NCBI GenBank assembly: GCA_963825425.1
Contig: CAWGTF010000010.1
Coordinates: 372,001-436,000, forward strand
Reading direction: 5' to 3'
DNA from: PALSA-607 sp963825425
GTDB lineage: Bacteria; Actinomycetota; Actinomycetes; Acidothermales; Acidothermaceae
DNA: 64,000 bases
This document shows positions 10,741-20,693 of this stretch, piece by piece. Within the stretch, counting starts at the first letter, position 1, and each line of letters starts with the position of its first letter. Under the pieces are notes generated by a model. That model had not been told where the DNA came from. It ran no database searches and saw only the letters and a list, made by a program, of their open reading frames with translations. Position numbers and translations under genes: made by a program.

Positions 10741-10853
10741 ACCGGCAGCGTAGGCGAGCGCGGCGACAGTTCAGGCTCGCCTCGCCTGCTTGTGGCCAAC
10801 CCGCGCAGGTGTGCACGGCGGGTGGATCTCTCACCGGCCCGTAGCATCGGGAG

Positions 10854-12032
10854 GTGGTCGCTCCCGAGGAACAACCCGCCGGAAAGCCGAACGGTCCGCG
10901 CGCCGCGGCGCGTCGTGGCGTCACGGGCGGCGGTCTGCTGATCGGCCGACCCTTCGGCGTCCCGATCTACATCTCGGGCAGTTGGCTGCTGTTCGTCGCC
11001 TTCATCACCGTGCAATTCGCCCCGTCGGTCGCCCGGACCGTCCCCGGAATTGGGGCCGGCCGCTTCGCCGTCGCAGCGGCTTTCGGTGTGTTCCTCGGCG
11101 TCTCCGTGCTGGCTCACGAGGTGGCGCACTGCGTGGTTGCCCGCCGGTTCGGCATCCCCATCGAGCGCATCTCACTCAGCTTTCTGGCCGGTCACTCGAC
11201 CCTCGCCCGTGAGCCCGAGACCCCCGCGCGGTCAGCGGCGGTAGCTGTCGCAGGACCGGCGACCAACCTGGTCATCGGTGTCGGCGCTTTCTTCGCATTC
11301 ACCCGGCTCCCCGGTGGGAGTATCCCCTTGGTGCTTGCCGCCGGGCTGGCCTGGTCCAACCTGCTGGTCGGTGTGTACAACCTGCTGCCGGGGCTCCCGC
11401 TCGACGGGGGCCAGTTGCTACGCGCTGCTTTATGGCGGGTCACCCGCAACCCACGAACCGGAACCATCGGCGCTGCCTGGGCGGGCCGGGTGATCGCGGC
11501 GGGCACCGCTGTCCTCGGGCTCTACCTCGTCAGCACCCGTCAAACCAACGCCCAGCTCAGTGCGCTGTGGGCGATGGTCATCGCAGCGATGCTGTGGGTC
11601 AGCTCGACGCAGGTGCTGCGGCAACAGGCGCTTCGCGACCGGCTCCCCGGCATCTCCGCCCGAGCGCTGAGCCGCAGTTCGATCTCCGTCCTTGCCGACC
11701 TGCCGCTGGCGGAGGCGGTCCGGCGGGCCCAGGAGGCGCACGCCCAGGGGATCGTCATCGTCGACGGCGAGGGGCGTCCTACCGGCGTCGTGCGGGAGGC
11801 CGCCGTCACTGCAACGCCGGCACCGCGGCGTCCGTGGGTCAGCACTGGATCGGTAGCCCGCCACGTGTCGACCTCGGAGCTGATCAATGCGTCGTGGTCG
11901 GGGGAGCAGCTGCTCGCTGCGCTGCAGATGGCGGCCGCGTCTGAGTACGTGGTGGTCGACCCAGCCGGTGCCATTTACGGCGTGCTGGCCGCGGCCGACG
12001 TCGCGAGAGCACTCTCCGGCAGCCCCGCATGA
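10854..12032 (+). CDS. Site-2 protease (M50, Rip-like) with CBS domains
   Basis: An intramembrane zinc metalloprotease of about 392 residues. The catalytic HEVAH motif sits in the second membrane segment (SVLAHEVAHCVVARRFG) and the distal zinc ligand is in NLLPGLPLDGGQLLRA. The last 130 residues form a pair of CBS-like modules (GIVIVDGEGRPTGVV and EYVVVDPAGAIYGVL), as in the Rip3-type protease of M. tuberculosis. Such enzymes cleave membrane anti-sigma factors or similar substrates, although the target here is unknown. The trmI start overlaps its stop as ATGA. Confidence 0.88.
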   Translation: MVAPEEQPAGKPNGPRAAARRGVTGGGLLIGRPFGVPIYISGSWLLFVAFITVQFAPSVARTVPGIGAGRFAVAAAFGVFLGVSVLAHEVAHCVVARRFGIPIERISLSFLAGHSTLAREPETPARSAAVAVAGPATNLVIGVGAFFAFTRLPGGSIPLVLAAGLAWSNLLVGVYNLLPGLPLDGGQLLRAALWRVTRNPRTGTIGAAWAGRVIAAGTAVLGLYLVSTRQTNAQLSALWAMVIAAMLWVSSTQVLRQQALRDRLPGISARALSRSSISVLADLPLAEAVRRAQEAHAQGIVIVDGEGRPTGVVREAAVTATPAPRRPWVSTGSVARHVSTSELINASWSGEQLLAALQMAAASEYVVVDPAGAIYGVLAAADVARALSGSPA

Positions 12033-12968
12033 CGCGCGATGGCGCGCAGCGGCCCCCAAGCCTGATCAAGAGAGGGCCGTTCGAGGTCGGCGACCAGGTG
12101 CAGATCACCGACCCGAAGGGCCGCAAGCACACCGTGCTGCTCGTCGCGGGCAAGCAGTTTCACACCCATCAGGGTGCGCTCGAACACGACGAGCTGATCG
12201 GTCAGCCCGAAGGCGTCGTGGTGACGTCGACCGGCGGCACGGCTTACCTCGCCTTCCGGCCGCTGCTGTCCGACTTCGTGCTTGTCGATGCCGCGCGGCG
12301 CGACCGTCGTCTACCCCAAGGACGCCGCGATGATCATCGGTTACGCCGATGTCTTTCCCGGTGCTCGGGTCATCGAGGCGGGCGCCGGTTCTGGGGCGCT
12401 CAGCTGCTCGCTGCTGCGCGCCGTCGGTGAGACCGGCGAGGTCTACTCCTACGAGCGGCGCGAGGATTTTGCCGCGGTTGCGGCGAAGAACGTGCGGCAG
12501 TTCTTCGGCTTCGAGCATCCGGCGTGGCGGTTGACCGTCGGCGATCTCGTCGAGTCGTTGCGCGACCACCCGCTCGACCAGCCCGTCGACCGTGTCGTGC
12601 TCGACATGCTCGCGCCGTGGGAGTGCCTCGACGCGACCGCCGCGGTCTTGCTGCCGGGGGGTCTGATCTGCTGTTACGTCGCCACCACGACGCAACTCTC
12701 GCGGGTCGTCGAGGCTCTGCGCACCGACGGCCGGTTCGCCGAGCCAGCCGCCTGGGAGACCATGCTGCGCACCTGGCACGTCGAGGGACTCGCGGTGCGC
12801 CCGGATCACCGGATGATCGGCCACACCGGATTCCTGGTCAGCTCCCGCCGGCTGGCCGACGGCGTGGTCGCCCCCGTGCGCCGCCGCCGTCCGACGTCAA
12901 CATCGACCGCACTCGACGACGCAGCCGCGCAGCCCTCGCAGAAGTCGGACGGCGGGGAGCTCCGCTAG
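12029..12968 (+). CDS. trmI: tRNA (adenine-58-N1)-methyltransferase, one frameshift
   Basis: TrmI methylates N1 of A58 in the T-loop of tRNA. The N-terminal beta domain (GPFEVGDQVQITDPKGRKH) is followed by PRGATVVYPKDAAMI and the SAM-binding motif VIEAGAGSGALS, then LDMLAPWE, which are diagnostic. One extra base near 12284 separates the N-terminal domain from the catalytic domain; removing it gives LSDFVLSMPRGA. Upstream it overlaps the protease gene. At its 3' end a single CTAG provides its TAG and, on the other strand, the stop of the convergent ferredoxin gene. Confidence 0.92.
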
Positions 12969-13300
12969 GCGTCCGGCCCGGCGACCTCGACCCCGTCAGC
13001 GGCCCGGACCACGTGGATGCACGCACCCGGGCACTTGCGGGCGGCCTCGACTACCTCGGCGAACGTGTCGGCGGGGACGTCGGATTGGGCCGCCGGCGCG
13101 GTCAGCAAATCGCCGTCCGCATTCTTGACGTAGGCCAGGCCGTCGATGTCGAACTCGAAGACGTTGCGGGCCTCTTGGACACAGATGCCGTCGCCCGTGC
13201 ACAGGTCCTGGTCGATCCAGACCCTATGTTCGACGACGGGGTGTCCGACGGACGGCCCACTAGTGGTCGGCTGTGCGGTCACCTGGGTGGCACCCTTCAT
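12965..13300 (-). CDS. Ferredoxin (single iron-sulfur cluster)
   Basis: An acidic ferredoxin of about 111 residues. The N-terminal part has DQDLCTGDGICVQEA and the C-terminal part has ARKCPGACIHV, giving the C-x5-C and C-x3-C arrangement of the small 3Fe-4S/4Fe-4S ferredoxins that feed electrons to P450s and similar enzymes. The chosen ATG at 13300 gives an N-terminus in line with the family. It is convergent with trmI and divergent from mpa. A ferredoxin at this place in the proteasome locus also occurs in other actinobacteria. Its redox partner cannot be named. Confidence 0.85.
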   Translation of the reverse strand: MKGATQVTAQPTTSGPSVGHPVVEHRVWIDQDLCTGDGICVQEARNVFEFDIDGLAYVKNADGDLLTAPAAQSDVPADTFAEVVEAARKCPGACIHVVRAADGVEVAGPDA

Positions 13301-13456
13301 TCGATGGCCCCAGCTCTTAGGTCTTGGCCACTCCAGACGATAACAAGTCGGTCCGAGCAGGTAGAAAAGTTCGGCCGTTTCGCTGGGGTTCACGCAGGTA
13401 GGTCAAGCGCGGCGACGGTAAGGTCGAAGAGCAGGTCCTGCAGGGAGGTGAGGCTC

Positions 13457-15248
13457 GTGGCTGGTCGTGAAGACGCTCACGATGGCCAGACCGGTGGCTC
13501 GCGTGCCGACGATCGCGGCGGTGATCGCGACGCCCGGCAGTTGCAGGCGCAGCTCGGGCTCCTCGAGGAGGAGATCTCGATGTTGCGCCGCAAGCTCACC
13601 GAGTCGCCCCGAAGCGTGCATCTACTCGAGGAACGGCTGGCCGACGCACAGGCAACCCTGGCTGGCGTGACTGGGCAAAACGAGCGCCTCGTATCAACGT
13701 TGAAGGAAGCCCGCGAGCAGATCATTGCGCTGCGCGAAGAAGTCGATCGGCTGGCTCAGCCCCCGTCGGGTTACGGCGTGTTCCTCGCTCGCCACGACGA
13801 CGGCACCGTCGACGTCTTTACCGGCGGCCGGAAACTGCGCGTCACGGTGAGCCCTGCGGTCGAGGGCGAGCAGCTTCGCAAGGGCCAGGAAGTCATGCTC
13901 AACGAGGCGCTGAACGTCGTCGCCGCACTCGCGTTCGAACGCCAGGGCGAAGTCGTCATGTTCAAGGAGGTCCTCGAGGACGGCGAACGGGCACTCGTCA
14001 TCGGTCACAGCGACGAGGAGCGGGTGGTCATGCTGGCCGACTCGTTGCTCGACACCCCCTTGCGGGTCGGTGACTCGCTGCTGCTCGAGACGCGCTCGGG
14101 TTACGTCTACGAGCGGATTCCGAAGGCCGAGGTCGAAGAACTCGTCCTCGAGGAAGTCCCCGACATCGACTACTCGGCGATCGGCGGGCTTGGCGGCTCA
14201 GATCGAGATGATCCGCGACGCGATCGAGCTGCCCTACCTGCACGCCGATCTGTTCCGCGAGCACGAATTGCGGCCCCCGAAGGGCGTGCTTCTGTACGGG
14301 CCGCCCGGTTGCGGGAAGACCCTGATCGCCAAGGCGGTCGCGAATTCGCTGGCGAAGAAGGTCGCCGAGGTCACCGGCAAGCCCGAGGGCAAGAGTTTCT
14401 TCCTCAACATCAAGGGCCCTGAGCTGCTGAACAAGTACGTCGGTGAGACCGAGCGCAAGATTCGCCTGGTGTTCCAACGTGCGCGCGAGAAGGCCAGCGA
14501 CGGCAATCCGGTCATCGTGTTCTTCGACGAGATGGATTCGATCTTCCGCACCCGTGGCTCCGGCGTGAGCTCCGACGTCGAACTGACGATCGTGCCGCAG
14601 TTACTCAGTGAGATCGATGGTGTCGAGGGGCTCGAGAACGTCATCGTGATCGGCGCGTCCAACCGCGAGGACATGATCGATCCGGCGATCCTGCGTCCCG
14701 GTCGGCTGGACGTAAAGATCAAGATCGAGAGGCCGGACGCCGAAGCCGCGCGTGACATCTTCAGCAAGTACATCAAGGCCAACTTGCCGCTGCACGCCGA
14801 GGATCTCGCTGAGAACGGCGGGTCGCGCGAGGCGACCGTGCAGGCGATGATCCAGCGTACCGTCGAGCGGATGTACGACGAGACCGAAGAGAATCGGTTC
14901 CTTGAGGTCACCTACGCCAACGGCGACAAGGAGATCCTCTACTTCAAGGACTTCAACTCGGGCGCCATGATCCAAAACATCGTCGACCGAGCGAAGAAGA
15001 TGGCGATCAAGGACTTCATCGAGAGCGGCAGCAAGGGCCTTCGGATGCAGCACCTGATGGTGGCCTGTGTCGATGAGTTCAAGGAGAACGAGGACCTCCC
15101 GAACACGACCAACCCCGACGACTGGGCGCGGATTTCCGGCAAGAAGGGTGAGCGGATCGTCTACATCCGCACGTTGATCTCTGGGAAGCAGGGCACCGAG
15201 GCCGGCCGGTCGATCGACACGATCGCGAATACCGGCCAGTACCTCTGA
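13457..15248 (+). CDS. mpa: Mpa/ARC proteasome-associated ATPase, one frameshift
   Basis: The AAA+ unfoldase that binds pupylated proteins and threads them into the 20S proteasome. It has an N-terminal coiled coil (about residues 25-95, LLEEEISMLRRKLTESP), the OB domains (GYGVFLARHDDGTVDVF), Walker A GPPGCGKT, Walker B VIVFFDEMDSIF and a C-terminal GQYL, whose penultimate tyrosine docks into the alpha ring. One extra base near 14194 splits it at IGGLG-AQIEMIRDAIELPYL. The GTG at 13457 is preceded by GGAGG at 13444-13448. Length (about 597 residues) is normal for the family. Confidence 0.95.
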
Positions 15249-15316
15249 CATCAGCCCTGTGACATGAGCGTGATCTGTCGACGCCAAAGCGCTGGTCGGG
15301 CACGTAGGCTGATCCG

Positions 15317-16861
15317 GTGACCGTGCGGCGAGTGATGGGAATCGAGACCGAGTTCGGTATTTCGGTGCCCGGTCACCCGACGGCCAACGCGATGGCGGCG
15401 TCCTCGCAGATCGTTAACGCGTACGTGCCGGGGTTCCTGCCTCGAGAAGCTGCGCGCGACCGCAGTTCTAACGGCCGCCGCCCTAAGTGGGACTTCGAGG
15501 AGGAGAACCCGCTGCGCGACGCGCGCGGCTTCGACCTCAATCGGGAGGTCGCCGACCCGTCGCAGCTCACCGACGAGGATCTCGGGCTGGCCAACGTCAT
15601 CCTCACCAACGGCGCGCGTCTCTACGTCGATCACGCCCACCCTGAGTACTCCTCACCGGAGATCACCAATCCGCTCGATGCCGTTCTTTGGGACAAAGCC
15701 GGCGAGCGGGTGATGGCTGAGGCCGCGCGGCGGGCGGCCACCGTCCCTGGCAGCTGGCCGATCCAGCTCTACAAGAACAACACGGACAACAAGGGCGCCA
15801 GTTACGGCTGCCACGAGAACTACCTGACGAAGCGGACCACACCGTTCGCCGAGATCGTGCGACACCTCACGCCGTTCTTCGTGACTCGGCAGGTCTTCTG
15901 CGGCGCCGGTCGGGTCGGTATCGGCGCCGACGGCCGCGGCCACGGATTCCAGCTCAGTCAGCGCGCCGACTTCTTCGAAGTTGAGGTCGGTCTTGAGACG
16001 ACGCTGAAGCGCCCGATCATCAACACCCGCGACGAGCCGCACTCCGACCCGGAGAAGTACCGCCGGCTGCACGTGATCATCGGCGACGCGAACATGAGCG
16101 AGATCGCGACCTATCTGAAGATGGGCTCGACCGCACTGGTCCTGGCCATGATCGAGGACGGCTTCCTGACCGACGACTTCTCGATCGAGGGCCCGGTCGC
16201 CGCCCTGCGCGCGGTTTCTCATGACGCAACGCTGAGCCACCGCGTGACGTTGCGCGACGGCCGCAAGATGACCGGCGTCCAGGTGCAGATGGAATACCTG
16301 GAGCAGGCCCGCAAGTACGTCGAGGACAGGTTCGGCGCCGACGCCGACGACGTTACGCGCGACGTGCTCGAGCGGTGGGAGTCGGTGCTGTCGCGGTTGT
16401 CGGATGACCCCATGCAGTTGTCGACTGAGCTCGACTGGGTTGCCAAGCTGTCCCTTCTCGAGGGCTACCGCGATCGCGAGAACCTGAAGTGGGAGGCGCA
16501 CAAGCTGCAGCTCGTCGACCTGCAGTATCACGACGTGCGCCCTGATCGCGGCCTCTACAACCGGCTCGTTGCGCGCGGCAGCATGCAGACCCTGCACAGC
16601 GACGATGCCGTTGGGCGGGCCACGACGCAACCGCCGGAGGACACCCGCGCCTACTTCCGCGGCCGTTGCCTTGCGAAGTTCGGTACCGAGGTCGCAGCGG
16701 CGTCATGGGACTCAGTGATATTCGACTTGCCGGGCCGCGACTCGTTGCAACGAATCCCGACGCTCGAACCGTTGCGCGGCACAAAGGCCCACGTCGGCGA
16801 TCTGATCGACCGGTGCGCGACGGCCACCGAGCTCGTGGCCGCGCTCACCGACTCGCACTAG
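15317..16861 (+). CDS. dop: Pup deamidase/depupylase
   Basis: Dop converts the C-terminal glutamine of Pup to glutamate and also cleaves Pup from substrates. The N-terminus RRVMGIETEFGISVPGH carries the magnesium-binding E-x-E of the carboxylate-amine-ligase fold. The stretch after AYVPGF includes the Dop-specific insertion that PafA lacks. NNTDNKGASYGCHENYL and RPIINTRDEPHSDPEKYRR are further signature stretches. The 514-residue length and intact frame are typical. It lies 68 bases after mpa and before pup, the standard order. Confidence 0.96.
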   Translation: MTVRRVMGIETEFGISVPGHPTANAMAASSQIVNAYVPGFLPREAARDRSSNGRRPKWDFEEENPLRDARGFDLNREVADPSQLTDEDLGLANVILTNGARLYVDHAHPEYSSPEITNPLDAVLWDKAGERVMAEAARRAATVPGSWPIQLYKNNTDNKGASYGCHENYLTKRTTPFAEIVRHLTPFFVTRQVFCGAGRVGIGADGRGHGFQLSQRADFFEVEVGLETTLKRPIINTRDEPHSDPEKYRRLHVIIGDANMSEIATYLKMGSTALVLAMIEDGFLTDDFSIEGPVAALRAVSHDATLSHRVTLRDGRKMTGVQVQMEYLEQARKYVEDRFGADADDVTRDVLERWESVLSRLSDDPMQLSTELDWVAKLSLLEGYRDRENLKWEAHKLQLVDLQYHDVRPDRGLYNRLVARGSMQTLHSDDAVGRATTQPPEDTRAYFRGRCLAKFGTEVAAASWDSVIFDLPGRDSLQRIPTLEPLRGTKAHVGDLIDRCATATELVAALTDSH

Positions 16862-16998
16862 TGCGGCTGTCGCAACCTGCGACGCGCCGGGCAGTCGCGA
16901 ACGGTTGGCGCGCCGCCGACGTCCGGTCGAAGGTAATGTCGGCACAGCGCCGCCGGTGACGCGTCATGCGTCCGGCGGCAGAGAACCCGGAGGGGCAG

Positions 16999-17214
16999 AT
17001 GGCCGAGAAGGACGCCGGAGGTCAGCAGCGGTCCAACCGCCGCTGCGACCGAGGCCGACGAGGTGGACACCGAAGAGACCGCAGCAGCGATCTCAAGGAC
17101 CGCCAGGAGAAGCTCAACGAGGATGTCGATTCGATCCTCGACGAGATCGACGAGGTGCTCGAGGAGAATGCCGAGGAGTTCGTCCGCTCCTACATCCAAA
17201 AGGGTGGCCAGTGA
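16999..17214 (+). CDS. pup: Prokaryotic ubiquitin-like protein Pup, N-terminal half probably double-frameshifted
   Basis: Pup is the 60-70-residue disordered tag attached to lysines by PafA. The C-terminal half is canonical: DLKDRQEKLNEDVDSILDEI, then EENAEEFVRSYIQKGGQ ending in GGQ, so Dop must deamidate it. As read, residues 15-30 are extremely basic (RRCDRGRRGGHRRDR), which is unlike the family. Removing one base near 17040 and compensating near 17092 yields the acidic sequence AATEADEVDTEETAA expected of Pup. GGAGGGG lies 3 bases before the ATG. The stop overlaps the prcB GTG as GTGA. Confidence 0.93.
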   Translation: MAEKDAGGQQRSNRRCDRGRRGGHRRDRSSDLKDRQEKLNEDVDSILDEIDEVLEENAEEFVRSYIQKGGQ

Positions 17215-18056
17215 CGACCGACGGTTCAGGTCGGCTGCCGACCGCGTTCCACCAGCCGGGGGTCGGCTCGTTCGCCGACTTCCTCGGCATGCACGCGCCA
17301 GACATGATGCCCGGGCGCCGCACGCTCGGGCCAGGCACGGTCGATGCACCGCACGGCACGACGATCGTCGCGGTGACCTACACCGGCGGCGTCGTGATGG
17401 CCGGTGACCGCCGCGCGACGATGGGCAACGTCATCGCCCAGCGCGACATCGAAAAGGTCTTCCAGGCTGACGAACATTCATGCGTCGGTATCGCCGGTAC
17501 CGCGGGCCTTGCCATCGAGCTTGTCCGGCTGTTCCAGGTCGAACTCGAGCACTACGAGAAACTCCAGGGCGCGACACTTTCCCTTGAGGGGAAAGCAAAT
17601 CGGCTCTCGATGATGATCCGTGGCAACCTGCCGATGGCCATGCAGGGCCTCGCCGTCGTGCCGATGTTCGCTGGCTACGACCTCCTGGTCACTGAGCCCG
17701 AGAAGGCGGGTCGCATCTTCTCGTTCGACGTCACTGGCGGCCGCTACGAGGAGCACTCGTTCCACGCCGTCGGCTCGGGCTCGATGTTCGCTCGCGGCGC
17801 GCTGAAGAAGTTCTTCCGCGAGGATTTCAGCCAGCAAGACGCCGTCCGCGCCTGTGTAGAAGCGCTGTACGACGCAGCCGACGACGACTCGGCGACCGGC
17901 GGCCCCGACCTCACCCGGCAGATCTACCCAGTTGTCGTCGCGTGCTCGATTGACGGCTTCCAGCGAATCGCTGACGACGTCCTGCACGACATGGTGGGCC
18001 GAGTGGTCGATGCCCGCATGATCCGCCCTGGCGGCCCGGCCGCACCGCTGAGCTGA
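17211..18056 (+). CDS. prcB: 20S proteasome beta subunit
   Basis: The proteolytic subunit of the core particle, about 281 residues. A propeptide of about 50 residues ends DAPHG, and autoprocessing would expose the catalytic threonine in TTIVAVTYTGGVVMAGDRRA. Other conserved parts are GIAGTAGLAIELVRLFQVELEHYEK and YEEHSFHAVGSGSMFARG. The GTG start is coupled to pup. The frame is intact. Confidence 0.96.
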   Translation: MTTDGSGRLPTAFHQPGVGSFADFLGMHAPDMMPGRRTLGPGTVDAPHGTTIVAVTYTGGVVMAGDRRATMGNVIAQRDIEKVFQADEHSCVGIAGTAGLAIELVRLFQVELEHYEKLQGATLSLEGKANRLSMMIRGNLPMAMQGLAVVPMFAGYDLLVTEPEKAGRIFSFDVTGGRYEEHSFHAVGSGSMFARGALKKFFREDFSQQDAVRACVEALYDAADDDSATGGPDLTRQIYPVVVACSIDGFQRIADDVLHDMVGRVVDARMIRPGGPAAPLS

Positions 18057-18098
18057 CCGACCCGTGACCGACACCGAGGAACAGACCAGGAGCAGCAC

Positions 18099-18865
18099 AT
18101 GAGCGCGCCGTTCTACGTCTCGCCTGAGCAACTGATGAAGGACCGGGCCGACTACGCCCGCAAAGGCATCGCGCGGGGTCGCAGCAACGTGGTGCTCCAG
18201 TACGCCGACGGCATCTTGTTCGTTGCCGAGAACGCGTCGAAGGCGCTGCACAAGATCAGCGAGGTCTACGACCGGATCGCCTTCGCCGCGGTCGGGCGCT
18301 ACAACGAGTTCGAGAACCTGCGAGTGGCCGGCGTCCGCCTTGCTGACCTCACTGGCTACACCTACGACCGCAGTGACGTGACCGCGCGGACTATCGCCAA
18401 CGCCTACGCGCAGACGCTCGGCGCGATCTTCAGCGGCGCGGGGGAGAAGCCCTACGAGATCGAGATCGTGGTGGCCGAGGTCGGCGAGGCAGCCGACGAC
18501 GACACGATCTACCGGCTGACGTACGACGGCTCGGTCACCGAGGAGCACGCCTTCGTCGCCATGGGCGGCCAGGCCGACCACATCAGCGGCCTGCTCAAGG
18601 AGCGCTTCGTCGCGGACTCACCGCTCACCGACGCCCTGCGGCTGGCTGTCGATGTGCTGACGCAGGCACCCGACGGGGAGATGCGCACGCTGACGGCCGC
18701 GCAACTCGAGGTGGCGGCGCTGGTCAGGTCGCGGGCGCGTCGGGCATTTCGGCGCTACGTCGGCCCGGAGCTCGAAGCGCTGCTGGCCGCGAGCGTGGCC
18801 CACCAGGCGCGAGCCCGCCAGCCGCCGATGTCGACCCCGACGTCGAGGCCGACGACCACCCCTAG
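18099..18865 (+). CDS. prcA: 20S proteasome alpha subunit, frameshift near the 3' end
   Basis: The outer-ring subunit that gates the chamber and docks Mpa. It begins MSAPFYVSPEQLMKDRADYA and has the alpha-type helix H0 followed by ARKGIARGRSNVVLQYADGI. Near 18801 a missing base (or two extra) changes the frame after LEALLAAS. The restored tail PPAADVDPDVEADDHP, ending at 18865, is acidic like other PrcA tails, whereas the frame as read continues to 19112 with a proline/arginine-rich sequence. ATG is preceded by AGGAGCAGC. Confidence 0.92.
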
Positions 18866-19072
18866 CAGACGGCCCAATGCGGCCGCCCAGCTGCGCCGAG
18901 GCACTGCGCCAGGTGCGCCAGTCACTGCGCCAGGCGGCCAAGGCGGCTGGCCACCGATGTTTCCGCCGATTGGGCTCAAGTTCACTGGTCCAATTGGCCG
19001 ATCACTCTCTGTGACTGGTGGAACCGCGGACCAATCCGTGGCTGACACCAGGGTCGCGAGAAGGAGGGTGAC

Positions 19073-19303
19073 ATGGCGTCCTGGACGAACGATGCACGGC
19101 TGCACGGATTGATGCGGGCGTACCTCGCGGCCGTGGCACGTCTGGACCTGGCACGGGAGAACGCGTCGCCACCCGAGGTCGTCGACCGGCTGGTGAACGA
19201 GAAGCGGATCGCTGCGCAAGCCTACGAAGAGGCGCTCGTCGCCCGCGGCTGGCAGATCCCTGGTCTTGCAATCGGACCCATGGCGCGCGCCTCGCGCTGG
19301 TAA
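19073..19303 (+). CDS. Small hypothetical protein between prcA and pafA
   Basis: A 76-residue protein that I do not recognise. It appears to be largely helical: ARLHGLMRAYLAAVARLDLA, then VDRLVNEKRIAAQAYEEALV, ending GWQIPGLAIGPMARASRW. There are no cysteines, no signal peptide and no membrane segment. A strong AAGGAGG at 19061-19067, 5 bases before the ATG, and normal GC-rich codon use show it is a real gene. It sits 31 bases before pafA, so co-expression with the pupylation enzymes is likely. A small accessory of the system is an inference only. Confidence 0.72.
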   Translation: MASWTNDARLHGLMRAYLAAVARLDLARENASPPEVVDRLVNEKRIAAQAYEEALVARGWQIPGLAIGPMARASRW

Positions 19304-19334
19304 CCAGCGCACACCTGCACCTAAGCTGCCCGGC

Positions 19335-20693
19335 ATGGACCGGCGGATATTCGGCCTGGAGAACGAGTACGGCGTTACCTGCACGTTCCACGGCCAGCGC
19401 CGGCTGTCTCCCGATGAGGTCGCTCGATACCTGTTTCGGCGGGTCGTCTCGTGGGGCCGATCCAGCAACGTCTTCCTCCGCAATGGCGCGCGCCTCTACC
19501 TCGACGTCGGCAGCCACCCCGAATACGCGACACCCGAGTGCGACAACGTCGTCGACCTGGTGATCCACGACAAGGCCGGCGAGCGCACCCTCGAAGGACT
19601 GCTGGTCGACGCCGAACGCCGGCTGCGCGAAGAAGGCATCGCCGGCGACATCTACCTGTTCAAGAACAACACCGACTCGGCCGGCAACTCCTACGGATGT
19701 CACGAGAACTATCTGGTCGGCCGGCAGGGTGAGTTCGGCCGGCTCGCCGACGTCCTCATTCCGTTCCTCGTGACCCGCCAGATCATCTGCGGCGCCGGCA
19801 AAATCCTGGCCACCCCGCGCGGCGCGGTCTACTGCGTCAGCCAGCGCGCCGAGCACATCTGGGAAGGCGTGTCGAGCGCCACGACGCGCAGCCGGCCGAT
19901 CATCAACACGCGTGACGAGCCTCATGCGGACGCCGAGCGGTTCCGTCGGCTGCACGTGATCGTCGGCGACTCGAACATGTCAGAGACAACGACGCTGCTG
20001 AAGACCGGATCGACCGATCTCGTGTTGCGGATGATCGAGGCCGGCATCGTGCTTCGCGACCTCACACTCGAGAACCCGATCCGGGCGATTCGCGAGGTCA
20101 GCCATGATGCGACCGGACGCCGCAAGGTGCGGCTGGCGAACGGCCGCGAAGCCAGCGCCCTGGAGATACAGGAGGAGTACCTCGGGAAGGCTCGCGACTT
20201 CGTCGCCCGCCGCGGCGCGGATCCCATCGCAGCCCGGGTGCTCGACCTGTGGGAGCGCACGATCAAGGCCGTCTCGACCGGCGACCTTTCCTTGGTCGAC
20301 CGAGAGATCGACTGGGTCATCAAGTACCAGCTGATCGAGCGCTACCGCGCGAAGCACAACCTGCCGCTGTCGTCGCCGCGCATCGCGCAGATCGACCTCG
20401 CGTACCACGACATCAACCGCAACCGCGGGCTGTACTACCTGCTCGAACGGCGGGGGAGCGTCGACCGGGTGGCCCGAGATCTCGACATCTTCGAAGCGAA
20501 GTCGGTGCCGCCGCAGACGACCAGGGCTCGGTTGCGTGGGGAGTTCATCAAGCGGGCGCAGGAGAAACGCCGCGACTTCACGGTCGACTGGGTGCACCTG
20601 AAGCTGAACGACCAGGCTCAGCGAACCGTGCTGTGCAAGGATCCGTTCCGTTCTGTCGACGACCGCGTGGAGAAGTTGATCGCGAGCATGTGA
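19335..20693 (+). CDS. pafA: Pup-protein ligase
   Basis: PafA uses ATP to phosphorylate the C-terminal glutamate of Pup and link it to substrate lysines. The N-terminus MDRRIFGLENEYGVTCTFHG carries the E-x-E metal-binding motif, and the second conserved stretch is NNTDSAGNSYGCHENYLVGR. RPIINTRDEPHADAERFRR and SHDATGRRKVRLANGRE follow. The 452-residue length is standard and the Dop loop is absent, which separates it from Dop. The frame is intact. Confidence 0.96.
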   Translation: MDRRIFGLENEYGVTCTFHGQRRLSPDEVARYLFRRVVSWGRSSNVFLRNGARLYLDVGSHPEYATPECDNVVDLVIHDKAGERTLEGLLVDAERRLREEGIAGDIYLFKNNTDSAGNSYGCHENYLVGRQGEFGRLADVLIPFLVTRQIICGAGKILATPRGAVYCVSQRAEHIWEGVSSATTRSRPIINTRDEPHADAERFRRLHVIVGDSNMSETTTLLKTGSTDLVLRMIEAGIVLRDLTLENPIRAIREVSHDATGRRKVRLANGREASALEIQEEYLGKARDFVARRGADPIAARVLDLWERTIKAVSTGDLSLVDREIDWVIKYQLIERYRAKHNLPLSSPRIAQIDLAYHDINRNRGLYYLLERRGSVDRVARDLDIFEAKSVPPQTTRARLRGEFIKRAQEKRRDFTVDWVHLKLNDQAQRTVLCKDPFRSVDDRVEKLIASM

